From: Calditrichota bacterium
GTDB lineage: Bacteria; Calditrichota; Calditrichia; Calditrichales; J004
Assembly (NCBI GenBank): GCA_013112635.1
Contig: JABFGF010000013.1
Span: 1 to 64,000 of the forward strand
Direction of reading: 5' to 3'
DNA length: 64,000 nt
The position numbers and the translations under genes were made by a program. Below, piece after piece: positions 18,332 to 27,364 of the stretch. How positions within the stretch are numbered: the first letter of the stretch is position 1; the number at the start of each line of letters is the position of its first letter. Below the pieces are notes generated by a model. That model saw nothing but the letters and a program-made list of their open reading frames with translations. It was not told the DNA's origin and did not search any database.

Positions 18332-18853
18332 CTAATTAGTGTTTTTTTTCCTGATATTGAACCCAAATAAAAGAGAAAACCGGGGTCCGCTTTTTGATGT
18401 TGCGACAGCTAAATTTATTGGAAAATTTATTTCTCAACTTTGTACTGTTACCCCCGCAGCAATTACAACAGACGTTCCTGAAAGGGACACATTTGGCCCG
18501 GCACCAAACTCAAATCCATCAGCCGATCTCATTCCAATCAACCATGAGAGGCTGGGTAAAAACTTTTCCTGCTCAAACCCACCAATTAGTGCAACCCACT
18601 CAGAAACAGCTGTGGCGCCGGTACTTATTGTAAAAAAGCGTTTTTCAAATTGCCAACCAAACTGGGCCATAAATGGTTCAAGACTTACACCTACTTTCCT
18701 GTTGATTGTATTTCTAAAAGATTCAGACAGGTAACTGAAACCAATTCGCGGGCCTGATAACTCCATGGCTTCATATACAATAATATCCGAATTTGTATCT
18801 TGAGAGTAGAGTTGCGTTGATAAAAAAAATATTGAGATTAACAAAAATCGCAT
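18332..18853 (-). pseudogene. Paralog of the secreted beta protein, interrupted by an in-frame TGA
   Basis: From the ATG at 18853 (GGAGG 7 bases upstream) the frame encodes a signal peptide (MRFLLISIFFLSTQLYSQ) and a body matching the downstream paralog: SGPRIGFS, AQFGWQFEKR, FEFGAGPNV. A TGA at 18434-18436 stops it after VTVQS. The same frame continues past the stop as EINFPINLAVATS and FSLLFGFNIRKKN, matching the paralog's C-terminus (SIPINLVYTT and ISVVFGYAIAK) with no gap, to a TAG at 18332. So one codon is changed to a stop. It is a recent nonsense mutation, a sequencing error or, less likely, readthrough. The truncated form lacks about the last 33 residues. Confidence 0.75.
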
Positions 18854-18984
18854 ACATTCCTCCTTGGTTATAAATTTACCAACATGAACCAATTATAGAA
18901 GATCGATCGTACTGAATTTATATTGAATATAATAGTTTCATCTATGAAAAACCAACTTTAGAAAGCGTAGTTTATATGCGTTTA

Positions 18985-20514
18985 CTAAAGGATACTTTTG
19001 GGGATGATGCGTCTGGTCCAAGCTTTGAATTGTTTCCACCAGCCGGCTTCAGAATCCGGATTAAAGGCCAATGTGGTTTCCCAGGAATTCTCAGGCATAA
19101 ATTCAACATTCATTACATTTTCCAGCTTTTCGCCAAATTCTTTTGAATGCACTATTACAACACATTCGGTGTTTAGATTGGCGCTGCGGGGATCCAGATT
19201 AAAAGTCCCGATAACCGAAATTCTGCCATCCACCACCATGGATTTTGAGTGCAGCCCAAAGATCGGTTGAAAATCAAGTTTCTTTTGCAGGGCGCTGGTC
19301 ATCACTTCATAACGCACTGCTGCGTCCGGTTTAAATTCATAAATCCTGACACCCGATTTTAACAAATCCTGGCGATTGCGCTGGTAGCCGTTAAATGCCT
19401 CAAGGTTATCTGTGGAAGAAAGGCTGTTGGTTAAAATGCGCACCTTTACGCCACGCTTAACTGCCTTGCGAAACAGACCTTGTCCCAGCTTTGTAGTAAC
19501 CAGGTATGGCGATTGGATTGTCACCGATGATTTCGCATTCTCAATTAAATCAACAAGTGCGTCTGTGGATATTCCACCGCCTTTAAGCCCGATTCGTTCA
19601 TCATTTTTGCCGGGAGCATCAGAAACATAATAAACGCTATCCAACCATTGCAAATCACCGGATTCCTGAATTGCTTTGAACCCATGAGGAATATTTGTAA
19701 TTTTTTCGCGTACCTGTGGCCAGAAATTTTCTGGGTTGCAGGCATACTGGTGCAGCCATTCAAAAGTACGCTCCGCATTCAACTCCATTTCACTTACTTC
19801 TACCAAGTCTAAAATGGGTGTGCTTAAAGGATCATTCCAATATTCATCAAAAGATTTCTGTACTTGATTTGCAACTCCACCGATCAAAAGGATATCACGG
19901 TCCCGGAAATTATATTCATGATCATAATCGAAATATTCATCGGCAATATTGCGTCCGCCGGTAATTACAATCTTGCCATCCACGGTAAAGGTTTTGTTGT
20001 GCATGCGCTGGTTTACGCCACGAAAATTTGTGGCAACATTTACAACTTTGGATATAATATTTTTGCCAATGTTGGCACTTGGGTTATAAATTTTAACAGA
20101 TATGTTTTCATGAGAATCAATTTCAACAATATCTTCTGCCGTTGCATCCACCAGTAAATCATCCAGAAGAAGTCTAACTTTTACACCCCGATCAGCAGCC
20201 CGTAAAATATAATCAACAGCAATTAAACCAACATTGTCCATCGAAAAAATAAAATATTGGATATCGATGGTTTCCTCGGCATACTCGCTTAACCAGGCAC
20301 GGGCAACCATCGCCATATCGCCTTCTTCCAAACTGTACACCCCGGTCTTATTTTTCATTAACTCTACAACTGGTGCCAGTTGTTCATCCAGAGTTATGGT
20401 CGAATCACGATGAATTGATGAACAGAATTCCTGATCATGCTCCTTAAAAACACGTTTGTTAGAGGAACATCCGATAAAAAGGATGAGACTGATAATTAGT
20501 AAAATCTTTTTCAT
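18985..20514 (-). CDS. Phospholipase D-family lipoprotein (cardiolipin synthase C-like)
   Basis: A 509-aa protein with lipobox LFIGC at residue 16, so it is anchored in a membrane facing the periplasm. Two HKD catalytic motifs are intact: HNKTFTVDG at about 172 and LHSKSMVVDG near 420. This domain order and length match the YmdC/ClsC-like branch, which joins or transfers phosphatidyl groups; hydrolase activity cannot be excluded. AGGTG precedes the ATG. Lipid genes nearby (a PAP2 phosphatase) support a role in envelope lipids. Confidence 0.87.
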   Translation of the reverse strand: MKKILLIISLILFIGCSSNKRVFKEHDQEFCSSIHRDSTITLDEQLAPVVELMKNKTGVYSLEEGDMAMVARAWLSEYAEETIDIQYFIFSMDNVGLIAVDYILRAADRGVKVRLLLDDLLVDATAEDIVEIDSHENISVKIYNPSANIGKNIISKVVNVATNFRGVNQRMHNKTFTVDGKIVITGGRNIADEYFDYDHEYNFRDRDILLIGGVANQVQKSFDEYWNDPLSTPILDLVEVSEMELNAERTFEWLHQYACNPENFWPQVREKITNIPHGFKAIQESGDLQWLDSVYYVSDAPGKNDERIGLKGGGISTDALVDLIENAKSSVTIQSPYLVTTKLGQGLFRKAVKRGVKVRILTNSLSSTDNLEAFNGYQRNRQDLLKSGVRIYEFKPDAAVRYEVMTSALQKKLDFQPIFGLHSKSMVVDGRISVIGTFNLDPRSANLNTECVVIVHSKEFGEKLENVMNVEFMPENSWETTLAFNPDSEAGWWKQFKAWTRRIIPKSIL

Positions 20515-20660
20515 ATTTTACACCTATGCAGGTCTGAAAACTCCAAAATACAAACAACAAAAATCAAATATATCCCAAAAGGCATTGCTTAATTGAACAA
20601 AATGATTTGTTGTAAGAATTTTGATTTTGGAATTTGGTATTTAAGGTTTTTAAAATTGAA

Positions 20661-21218
20661 TTAAGAGCTTTGGTTTACACACATTTCATAAAGTTTGTTA
20701 ACTGTTTTCCAGTTTCTGGCCGTGGTTTTAACATTTAATTTTCGTTCAAGAGTTTTGTTATCAAGTTTGGATTTGCCTAATCCTTCAGGAAAATAAAAAT
20801 AGATTTCCCGGTCTTTTATTACAATGTCATCATCCGGAGCCATGAATTTTTTTATTTCATCCATCGGAATTGTTTCCGGTATTTCTGATAAAAACGTAAC
20901 CAGTAAACGGTTAAATTCCCGCTCACCTTTAATTGGCAAATTATCAATAACTGTTTTTATTTCATCCTGTGAGCGGATTTGAACCGGGACATGAAATCCA
21001 TATTTTTCATTTATTGCATTTTCAATTTTGGTGATTATTTTTTTTCTGTCCGTTTGTTGTGTTTTAAAAATAACATTACCGCTCTGGATATAAGTTTGGA
21101 CATCGGTAAAACCAAGACCAAAATATAACTCTCTCAAGTCGGCCATTTTTATTAACTTCTGTCCACTTACATTAATTCCACGCAGCAATGAAATGAAGGT
21201 TTGCAATTGATATTCCAA
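20661..21218 (-). CDS. DUF1697 protein
   Basis: From the TTG at 21218 the protein is 185 aa, the family's usual size, opening with EYQLQTFISLLRGINVSGQK, the hallmark of DUF1697, and including FTDVQTYIQSGNVIF. A longer reading from 21272 would run through the terminator hairpin at 21241-21262, so I prefer the shorter start even though no clear ribosome site precedes it. Function of the family is unknown. Confidence 0.82.
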   Translation of the reverse strand: MEYQLQTFISLLRGINVSGQKLIKMADLRELYFGLGFTDVQTYIQSGNVIFKTQQTDRKKIITKIENAINEKYGFHVPVQIRSQDEIKTVIDNLPIKGEREFNRLLVTFLSEIPETIPMDEIKKFMAPDDDIVIKDREIYFYFPEGLGKSKLDNKTLERKLNVKTTARNWKTVNKLYEMCVNQSS

Positions 21219-21230
21219 GATAGTGATTGT

Positions 21231-21262
21231 TGAAAAGCAAACACCTTCACAGAGGAAGGTGT
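21231..21262 (-). terminator. Rho-independent terminator after the PAP2 gene
   Basis: Minus-strand hairpin ACACCTTC-CTCTGT-GAAGGTGT (21241-21262) followed by TTTGCTTTTC. The perfect 8-bp stem lies about 80 bases past the PAP2 stop and just before the DUF1697 start, so it separates the two genes. Confidence 0.75.
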
Positions 21263-21341
21263 ATGAATCCAATCTAAATAAGTATTAAATAAAATACACA
21301 ATTAGATTATTTGAAGTTCATTGGCAAAAACACCTTATAAC

Positions 21342-21938
21342 CTAAAACCACATCCATTGAAATCCTTTAAAAGCAATCCAGCCTAAAACAGCACCCGGAG
21401 CAAGATCGTAAAAATAATGTTGTTTTGTATACAAAGCACTCAGTGCTATTAAAATAGGAAACAGCCAGGCCCAGGGCGCTAAATAAGGTGCATTTAAAGT
21501 TAAGTGTAAGGCCGTTAAAGTTGCAACACTAACATGCATGCTGGGAAAACAATTAGAGCGTTGATCAAATCGTTGGACAAGGCCAAGGAAACGTACACTC
21601 AAACTTTTACTTTCAGGCAGATTGCGCCAATGCTCCGGCGTAACAACCGGGACTAAAATAAAAAAGACCATTTGCATTAACATCAACATAAAAAAACTAA
21701 TTGCCATATAATTAAACTGACGCATATCTTCCACAACATAAATCAGGAAAACTATAACCGGATAATATAACCCGGAATACACATAAACCCATCCTGGCTT
21801 TAATTTAAACCAATCATCAATTTGCGTTGTTTTAAATTCTTTTGCTTTTCTAAACATATTATTTTGTGTCCAGAAATAGAATTGATAAATACCGACAATG
21901 AGAATAATTGTAATTGAAAAATAAACCAGATAATCCAT
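21342..21938 (-). CDS. PAP2-superfamily membrane phosphatase
   Basis: A 198-aa membrane protein with about five helices. The PAP2 active-site blocks are present: RSNCFPSMHVSVATL (with catalytic His) and TKQHYFYDLAPGAVLG (second His). Such enzymes remove phosphate from phosphatidate, undecaprenyl diphosphate or inositol lipids; this one is of the PAP2_3 type. The ATG at 21938 has GGAGG 6 bases upstream; a longer frame to 21995 lacks one. It follows the response-regulator gene on the same strand (117-base gap). Confidence 0.85.
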   Translation of the reverse strand: MDYLVYFSITIILIVGIYQFYFWTQNNMFRKAKEFKTTQIDDWFKLKPGWVYVYSGLYYPVIVFLIYVVEDMRQFNYMAISFFMLMLMQMVFFILVPVVTPEHWRNLPESKSLSVRFLGLVQRFDQRSNCFPSMHVSVATLTALHLTLNAPYLAPWAWLFPILIALSALYTKQHYFYDLAPGAVLGWIAFKGFQWMWF

Positions 21939-22054
21939 GTAGTTCCTCCATTCATAACTGTAAATATCCTGTAAAAAAGATAGGTTTTCCGGCACAGATT
22001 ATGTCAGAGAGATGTAAGTTAGATGTAAAAAAATGTAATTGGCAAGGCGGGACT

Positions 22055-22735
22055 TTATTTTAAAAATTTATAGCCTGAACCATGCATTGTTAATAAATGG
22101 CTTGGCTCAGATGGATCATCTTCAATTTTTTTGCGCAGGTTTAAAATTAAATTATCAACTGTTCTAGTTGTAGGAAAAACATCATATCCCCACACTTCGT
22201 TTAAAAGCTGGTCGCGAGAAACAACTTCGCCTTCATGTTCTATTAAAAAACGTATAACCTCAAATTCCTTTGAAGATAACTTTACTGGCTCGCTGTTTTT
22301 AAAGGCTTCCAGGCGTTTAAAGTCCAGGGTCATATTTCCAAAAGTAAATGAATTAAGTTTTTGTATTAGCCCGGAAGATCGGCGTAACAAGGCCTTTACC
22401 CTGGCATGCAACTCCCGGATGGATGGTGGCTTGGTTACATAGTCATCGGCTCCGAGTTCCAGTAAAAGAACCTTATCAATCTCATCCTGCTTGCTGGTAA
22501 GCACTAAAATAGGTGTTGTAATTTCTCTTTGGCGGACTTCTCTGCAAATATCTTTACCATTTTTTCCGGGCAACATCAAATCTAAAATGATAATATCCAC
22601 TTCAGGATCTAAAGCTTTTTCAAGACCATCAATGCCATCGGTGGCGGAAATAATTTTATAATGCTCTTCTTCAAAGCTCGCTTCTAGCGCTTTTAAAATT
22701 GCAAGATCGTCTTCAATGATTAATAGCTTTTGCAT
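22055..22735 (-). CDS. OmpR/PhoB-family response regulator
   Basis: A 226-aa two-domain regulator. The receiver (1-115) has the acid pocket EDD at residues 8-10, the phospho-acceptor Asp in IIILDLMLPG near 52 and the Lys in VTKPPS near 103. The winged-helix domain (about 130-225) ends in TVDNLILNLRKKIEDDP and GSGYKF, as in OmpR. GGAGG precedes the ATG. It lies 9 bases after the histidine-kinase gene, its likely partner. Target genes are not shown; the adjacent PAP2 gene is a candidate. Confidence 0.93.
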   Translation of the reverse strand: MQKLLIIEDDLAILKALEASFEEEHYKIISATDGIDGLEKALDPEVDIIILDLMLPGKNGKDICREVRQREITTPILVLTSKQDEIDKVLLLELGADDYVTKPPSIRELHARVKALLRRSSGLIQKLNSFTFGNMTLDFKRLEAFKNSEPVKLSSKEFEVIRFLIEHEGEVVSRDQLLNEVWGYDVFPTTRTVDNLILNLRKKIEDDPSEPSHLLTMHGSGYKFLK

Positions 22736-22744
22736 ATGCCTCCA

Positions 22745-25228
22745 TCAATTTTTTATTTCACCAATCGGAAAGTATAAAATAAATGTACTTCCCTGCCCTG
22801 GTTTACTTTCAACTTCCACTTTTCCGTTATGTGCTTCAACAACATGTTTAACCAGCGTTAACCCCAATCCTGCACCACCGGAGCTTTGAATATTTTCATC
22901 TTTAGAACGATAAAATGTTTCGAAAATATGTTGTTGATCTTCACTGGAAATGCCAACACCTTCATCAGTAAATTTAACAACAACATCCTCATTTTCAACT
23001 TCTGTAGAAATAAAAATACTCTTTTTATCTGCAGAATATTTTATAACATTGGAAATTAAATTTATACAAATGGAAATCAAAGCATCCTCATCGGCATTCA
23101 GGATAATTTCATTTTTTGAATAGTTTTCATTTACCTCAAAGTTTTGCTGACTTAACTGGTAATCCATTATTTTTACAACATTTTTTAAAACGGTATTAAT
23201 ATTTAATTTTTTAAAATGATATTCTTTTATCCCACGCTCAATTTTTGAGAAATCCAGAACGTTACTTATCAAACGTGATAGACGTGAACTTTCACCTTCA
23301 ATAATTTCCAGATATTCACTTCTTTTGGACTCGGGGATATTTTTTTTCTCATTTAAAAGTTCTGCAAACATTCTGATTGAAGTCAGTGGCGATTGCAGAT
23401 CGTGGGAAACGCTGGATACAAAATATGATTTCAATTGATTGAGTTCGTTCAGATGTTCAGCCTCAAGATTTTTTAATAATAATTGTTTTTGGAATACAGT
23501 CCGCTGTATCGCGAGGCCCAATTGAATCCCAACAGTTCTTAAAAGATCGATATCTTCATGTGTATATTTCTGCCCGGATTTTTTTCTTCCTAAAATCAGT
23601 ATTCCAATAACATCATTTTTTGGATCTTTTAGCGGTGTAGCAAGACAGGTATATTTCTTATTATCATTTGGAATGTTTAGATCTTCAAATTCCAAACCTG
23701 ACTCAATAATATTTTGATGTGTGAATATGGTTTGATTAGAATTTTGCGCCTGTTTATAAATATCCTTTATTAGCCCTTTATCAAATTGATCAAAGTTCTT
23801 ACTGGCTGCAAGCTCAATTTCTGAGCTAATTTCATTTTTAATATAAATGGCAGAGTACTTTAATTGTAATAAGTCATCAATCTTGCGAATAGCTATTTGG
23901 ACGATTGTATTTTTATCATAGCTTTCATTTAACTCTTGTGTAAAATGCCGTTGTGCCACACGATAATTATACTGCACCCTGAAAAACTTTTTATCCACCA
24001 GTTTCTGTAAACCACGGCGGATAGGTTCGAAAAATATTGGTGTTAAAATCGCAGCAATAACAGTTGTAACAAGCGATGATTCAACTGTAATAAAACCAAC
24101 AAACAAAACTGAAAGACCAACCAGTGCTGCATATACAACCAACAAAAAGAAGGCCATAAAAACGTAAACTGTACTTCTGCGAAAAATATGATCAATATTA
24201 AAAGCGTGGTATTTTACAATGGCAATACTGAATGTGATTGGTATAATAAGCATTATTTGAAGCAATATGGCTTCCGGAATAAACGAATCAAAGCCCATCA
24301 GTTGGGGCATTTGCCAGAAAAAAACAAATGAAGGCGGTCCAATCGCTAATCCGAAAACCACCCAGCGAATTTGTCTTCTTTCAGATTCTTCCTGCGCGTT
24401 TATTGAAGATTGAAAAATATTTATGACTCCAAAAACCATGGCAATGGCAAAATATAAACGGTTTAAATCAAAAACATTCATATGATAATGAAACCAATCA
24501 ACAGAAATAGATTGACTGGCGCTTAAAAAAGTAATGGACATGAAAATAGCGAGTAGTGCGGAAAAGCCATAAAGTGGATATGTTAACTTTTTTAAATGCT
24601 GCCATTTATACCTTGGGAAGACAAAACTTAAATGGACAAATAAGGTAGGGACAAAAGCGTATGCTATAAAAAAGAAGAGACGATTTAATTGTCCCAGGTT
24701 AAACACTCCGGCAGAATAATTTCCCCAGGTAAGTGTAATTATTACAGCTGTCCAAACCGAAGCCCAATGCCAGATATTTGCCATTAGCAATTCAGGTCTT
24801 TTGTTAATTACAAACAGACCCAAAATAAGAAAAACAAGACCTACAAAAATCTGTGTTAGATTATCATAAAGATTGTAATAGGATGGTAGCTTTACCTGCA
24901 GGTTAACATGTCTCTCTTCGCGAAGCAGTGAAAACTGGACAGAATCTCCAATAGAATGCGAATCAAGTATAAACTCTATATCTTCCTTTCTGGATACTTT
25001 CCGGCCGTCTATTAAAAGGAGTTTATCACCTTGCCAAAAAATGTTTTTTAATTCCGGGGCTCTAATTTTACTTACATATACAGATTTTCCTTCCACTTTA
25101 AAAGCAATATGCTTTTGCGGCTCAAGCCCTGCCTTCTGGATATTTTGCTTCATGCCCAGCAAACAAATCAGCAACAGAATGAAATCTATAATCAGAATGA
25201 TTTTTAGTCGTTTACTTAATTTATTCAT
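22745..25228 (-). CDS. Histidine kinase with PDZ-like, multi-pass membrane and GAF domains
   Basis: An 827-aa sensor kinase. After one helix (about 10-27) comes a PDZ-like extracytoplasmic domain (about 35-115, with KNIFWQGDKLLLIDGRKVS). About eight membrane helices (about 125-400), a GAF domain (about 430-570), HisKA with SVSHDLQSPLTSIRMF (His near 610) and HATPase_c with the G boxes VKFTDEGVGIS and GGAGLGLTLV follow. The PDZ plus 7TM-like sensor may detect unfolded envelope proteins or a lipid signal; this is inference. It is first in an operon with the regulator 9 bases downstream. Confidence 0.9.
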   Translation of the reverse strand: MNKLSKRLKIILIIDFILLLICLLGMKQNIQKAGLEPQKHIAFKVEGKSVYVSKIRAPELKNIFWQGDKLLLIDGRKVSRKEDIEFILDSHSIGDSVQFSLLREERHVNLQVKLPSYYNLYDNLTQIFVGLVFLILGLFVINKRPELLMANIWHWASVWTAVIITLTWGNYSAGVFNLGQLNRLFFFIAYAFVPTLFVHLSFVFPRYKWQHLKKLTYPLYGFSALLAIFMSITFLSASQSISVDWFHYHMNVFDLNRLYFAIAMVFGVINIFQSSINAQEESERRQIRWVVFGLAIGPPSFVFFWQMPQLMGFDSFIPEAILLQIMLIIPITFSIAIVKYHAFNIDHIFRRSTVYVFMAFFLLVVYAALVGLSVLFVGFITVESSLVTTVIAAILTPIFFEPIRRGLQKLVDKKFFRVQYNYRVAQRHFTQELNESYDKNTIVQIAIRKIDDLLQLKYSAIYIKNEISSEIELAASKNFDQFDKGLIKDIYKQAQNSNQTIFTHQNIIESGLEFEDLNIPNDNKKYTCLATPLKDPKNDVIGILILGRKKSGQKYTHEDIDLLRTVGIQLGLAIQRTVFQKQLLLKNLEAEHLNELNQLKSYFVSSVSHDLQSPLTSIRMFAELLNEKKNIPESKRSEYLEIIEGESSRLSRLISNVLDFSKIERGIKEYHFKKLNINTVLKNVVKIMDYQLSQQNFEVNENYSKNEIILNADEDALISICINLISNVIKYSADKKSIFISTEVENEDVVVKFTDEGVGISSEDQQHIFETFYRSKDENIQSSGGAGLGLTLVKHVVEAHNGKVEVESKPGQGSTFILYFPIGEIKN

Positions 25229-25358
25229 GATATGAATATTAGCTGCATTGTATCTTTTTTTGATTTAGGCAATCATACTATCAAGAAAATATTGAAATAT
25301 GTTACCCAACAAATATGTTTCAAATTAGTAAAAAACAAACTAAAAAACGAGGATCGCA

Positions 25359-26747
25359 ATGTTTTTTGAACGTATCTATGAAGAGGGTTTAGCGCAAGCC
25401 AGCTACTTTGTTGGTTGTCAGGCAACAAAAGAGGCTATTGTCATCGATCCAAAACGCGACGTTGATACCTATCTGAAATTAGCTGACCGTAAAAACTATA
25501 AAATTACGCACGTTACCGAAACACATATTCATGCCGATTTTTTAAGCGGTTCTCGTGAACTGGCTTCGTTAACAGGCGCCAAAATGCTGCTTTCGGATGA
25601 AGGCGGACCCGACTGGCAATACCAGTTTGATCATACTGGTCTTAAACACAAGGACGTTTTCAAGATTGGAAATATTCAGTTTGAAGTTTTACATACGCCC
25701 GGCCATACGCCGGAACATATATCTTTTCTATTAACAGATTTACCCGCATCTGATAAACCCAGTATGATCTTTACCGGTGATTTTGTATTTGTTGGAGATA
25801 TTGGCCGGCCAGATTTATTGGAAGTAGCTGCAGGAGTTGAAGGCAGCCGGATTATTGGTGCCAAACAGATGTTTCAATCTTTAAAAATGTTTAAAGAATT
25901 ACCGGATTATCTTCAGGTTTGGCCGGGACATGGCGCGGGTTCTGCTTGTGGTAAAGCCCTGGGAGCCATCCCCGGAACAACAATTGGTTATGAAAAAATC
26001 TATAATTGGGCGCTTAAACACACCAAAGAAGGACCTTTTGTAGATGAGCTTTTGGAAGGACAACCAGAACCACCCAAATATTTTGCAATGATGAAAAAGC
26101 TCAATAAAATAAATCGTCAAATTATTCCAACAATAAGAAAAGCAAAAGAACTCTCAATAGCTGAATTGGAAAAGGCCATTAAAGAAGGCATGCCGGTTAT
26201 TGATACAAGGAACAAAGCTCTCTTTGCCTATGGGCATATCTCTGGTACAATAAATATCCAGAATAATAATGATTTTTCAAATTGGGCAGGATGGTTGCTA
26301 AATTACAATGCCCCATTTGTTGTTATTGCAGAACATGGACAAATAGATGAGGTTTCGCGCAAACTGATACGAGTTGGTTTAGATAATCTCATAGGTTTCT
26401 TCTCAAATATTGATGGGTGGATTGAACAACATTCGATGCAAGCCTTAAACCATATCGAGTCTCACGAACTAAAAGAAGTGATCGCCCAAAATAATTGCAC
26501 AATTGTTGATGTACGCGGGATAAATGAATACAACAGCGGTCATATCAAACATGCAAAGCATATCCATCTGGGAGAATTAAAGGAACGTGCAGGAGAATTG
26601 CAAAAAGACAATCATATTATCCTTCATTGCGCCGGCGGTGACCGATCCAGCACAGCATGTAGTATTCTTCAGAAAGAGGGTTTTCTCAAAATCACTAATT
26701 TAACAGGTGGCTTTAACGCTTGGGCAGAATCCGAATTAGAATCTTAG
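25359..26747 (+). CDS. MBL-fold hydrolase with two rhodanese domains (persulfide dioxygenase-like)
   Basis: A 462-aa protein. Residues 1-240 are a metallo-beta-lactamase fold with H56-x-H58-x-D60 (THIHADF) and later metal ligands in HTPGHTPEH, TGDFVF and GHGAGSACG, as in persulfide dioxygenases of the ETHE1/BaeB-like group. Two rhodanese domains follow. The first (about 265-350) lacks the catalytic Cys (VVIAEHGQ); the second has an active-site loop HCAGGDRSS (Cys near 429). Likely oxidises glutathione or protein persulfides and moves sulfane sulfur. GAGGA precedes the ATG. Monocistronic or with the DUF2062 gene downstream. Confidence 0.88.
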   Translation: MFFERIYEEGLAQASYFVGCQATKEAIVIDPKRDVDTYLKLADRKNYKITHVTETHIHADFLSGSRELASLTGAKMLLSDEGGPDWQYQFDHTGLKHKDVFKIGNIQFEVLHTPGHTPEHISFLLTDLPASDKPSMIFTGDFVFVGDIGRPDLLEVAAGVEGSRIIGAKQMFQSLKMFKELPDYLQVWPGHGAGSACGKALGAIPGTTIGYEKIYNWALKHTKEGPFVDELLEGQPEPPKYFAMMKKLNKINRQIIPTIRKAKELSIAELEKAIKEGMPVIDTRNKALFAYGHISGTINIQNNNDFSNWAGWLLNYNAPFVVIAEHGQIDEVSRKLIRVGLDNLIGFFSNIDGWIEQHSMQALNHIESHELKEVIAQNNCTIVDVRGINEYNSGHIKHAKHIHLGELKERAGELQKDNHIILHCAGGDRSSTACSILQKEGFLKITNLTGGFNAWAESELES

Positions 26748-26858
26748 TCTGTTTAATTTTTTTCTTTGTTTCATATTTTTCGGAAGAATTTGAATAAAAG
26801 CTGTAAATTAAAAATATATTCTTCAAATAGTGTTTTTTTACCGTTGCTAATCGGACAT

Positions 26859-27350
26859 ATGAAAATAAAAGAATTTTATAACAACAAGATAAGACCAAAA
26901 ATAAAAAAAGGGTTTGATGAAATTCGCCACCCCGGCAATCATCCCAGGACAACTGCTCTTTCAATCGCCATTGGTATTTTTATAGGGATTGCAATCCCCA
27001 TGGGTTTTCAGGTTTGGGCAATGGCTATCTTACTACTGGCTATCCGCTATAACTTAATAATTGCTAGCTTTGTGTCACTTATTTCAAATCCATTAACTAT
27101 TTTGCCTATTTACTTCGCAGTTATTTCATTTGGGGAATTTGTTTTACAGATATCATTTCCCTGGGAGCTGTTTTACAGTTTTCTTGATGAACCCGGGTTT
27201 GAAAAAATTGTTGAGTTTGGGACGGAAGGGATGTTCATCTTTTTTACCGGTTCACTTTTGATAGCAACCATTTTATCTATTCCGGCTTATTTTCTTTCTT
27301 TTAAAACACTAACAAATTACCACAACAAAAATAAAACGGCAGTGGAGTAA
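26859..27350 (+). CDS. DUF2062 membrane protein
   Basis: A 163-aa protein with a short basic start (MKIKEFYNNKIRPKIKKG), then the DUF2062 pattern HPRTTALSIAIGIFIG, a Pro-Met-Gly turn, and RYNLIIASFVSLISNPLT with three or four membrane helices. I use the ATG at 26859 because the 31 residues before it (from 26766) are low-complexity and unlike the family. DUF2062 is often found near glycosyltransferases, but none is here. Function unknown. Confidence 0.8.
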   Translation: MKIKEFYNNKIRPKIKKGFDEIRHPGNHPRTTALSIAIGIFIGIAIPMGFQVWAMAILLLAIRYNLIIASFVSLISNPLTILPIYFAVISFGEFVLQISFPWELFYSFLDEPGFEKIVEFGTEGMFIFFTGSLLIATILSIPAYFLSFKTLTNYHNKNKTAVE

Positions 27351-27364
27351 GATCAAAATCCGTT

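Noticed and set aside
18434-18436. TGA read as selenocysteine
   Set aside because: The paralog has no Cys or Sec at this position, no downstream insertion element is visible, and the gene family is not a redox enzyme.
21219-21272. Longer N-terminus of the DUF1697 protein
   Set aside because: The extra codons overlap a strong terminator hairpin and are not family-like.
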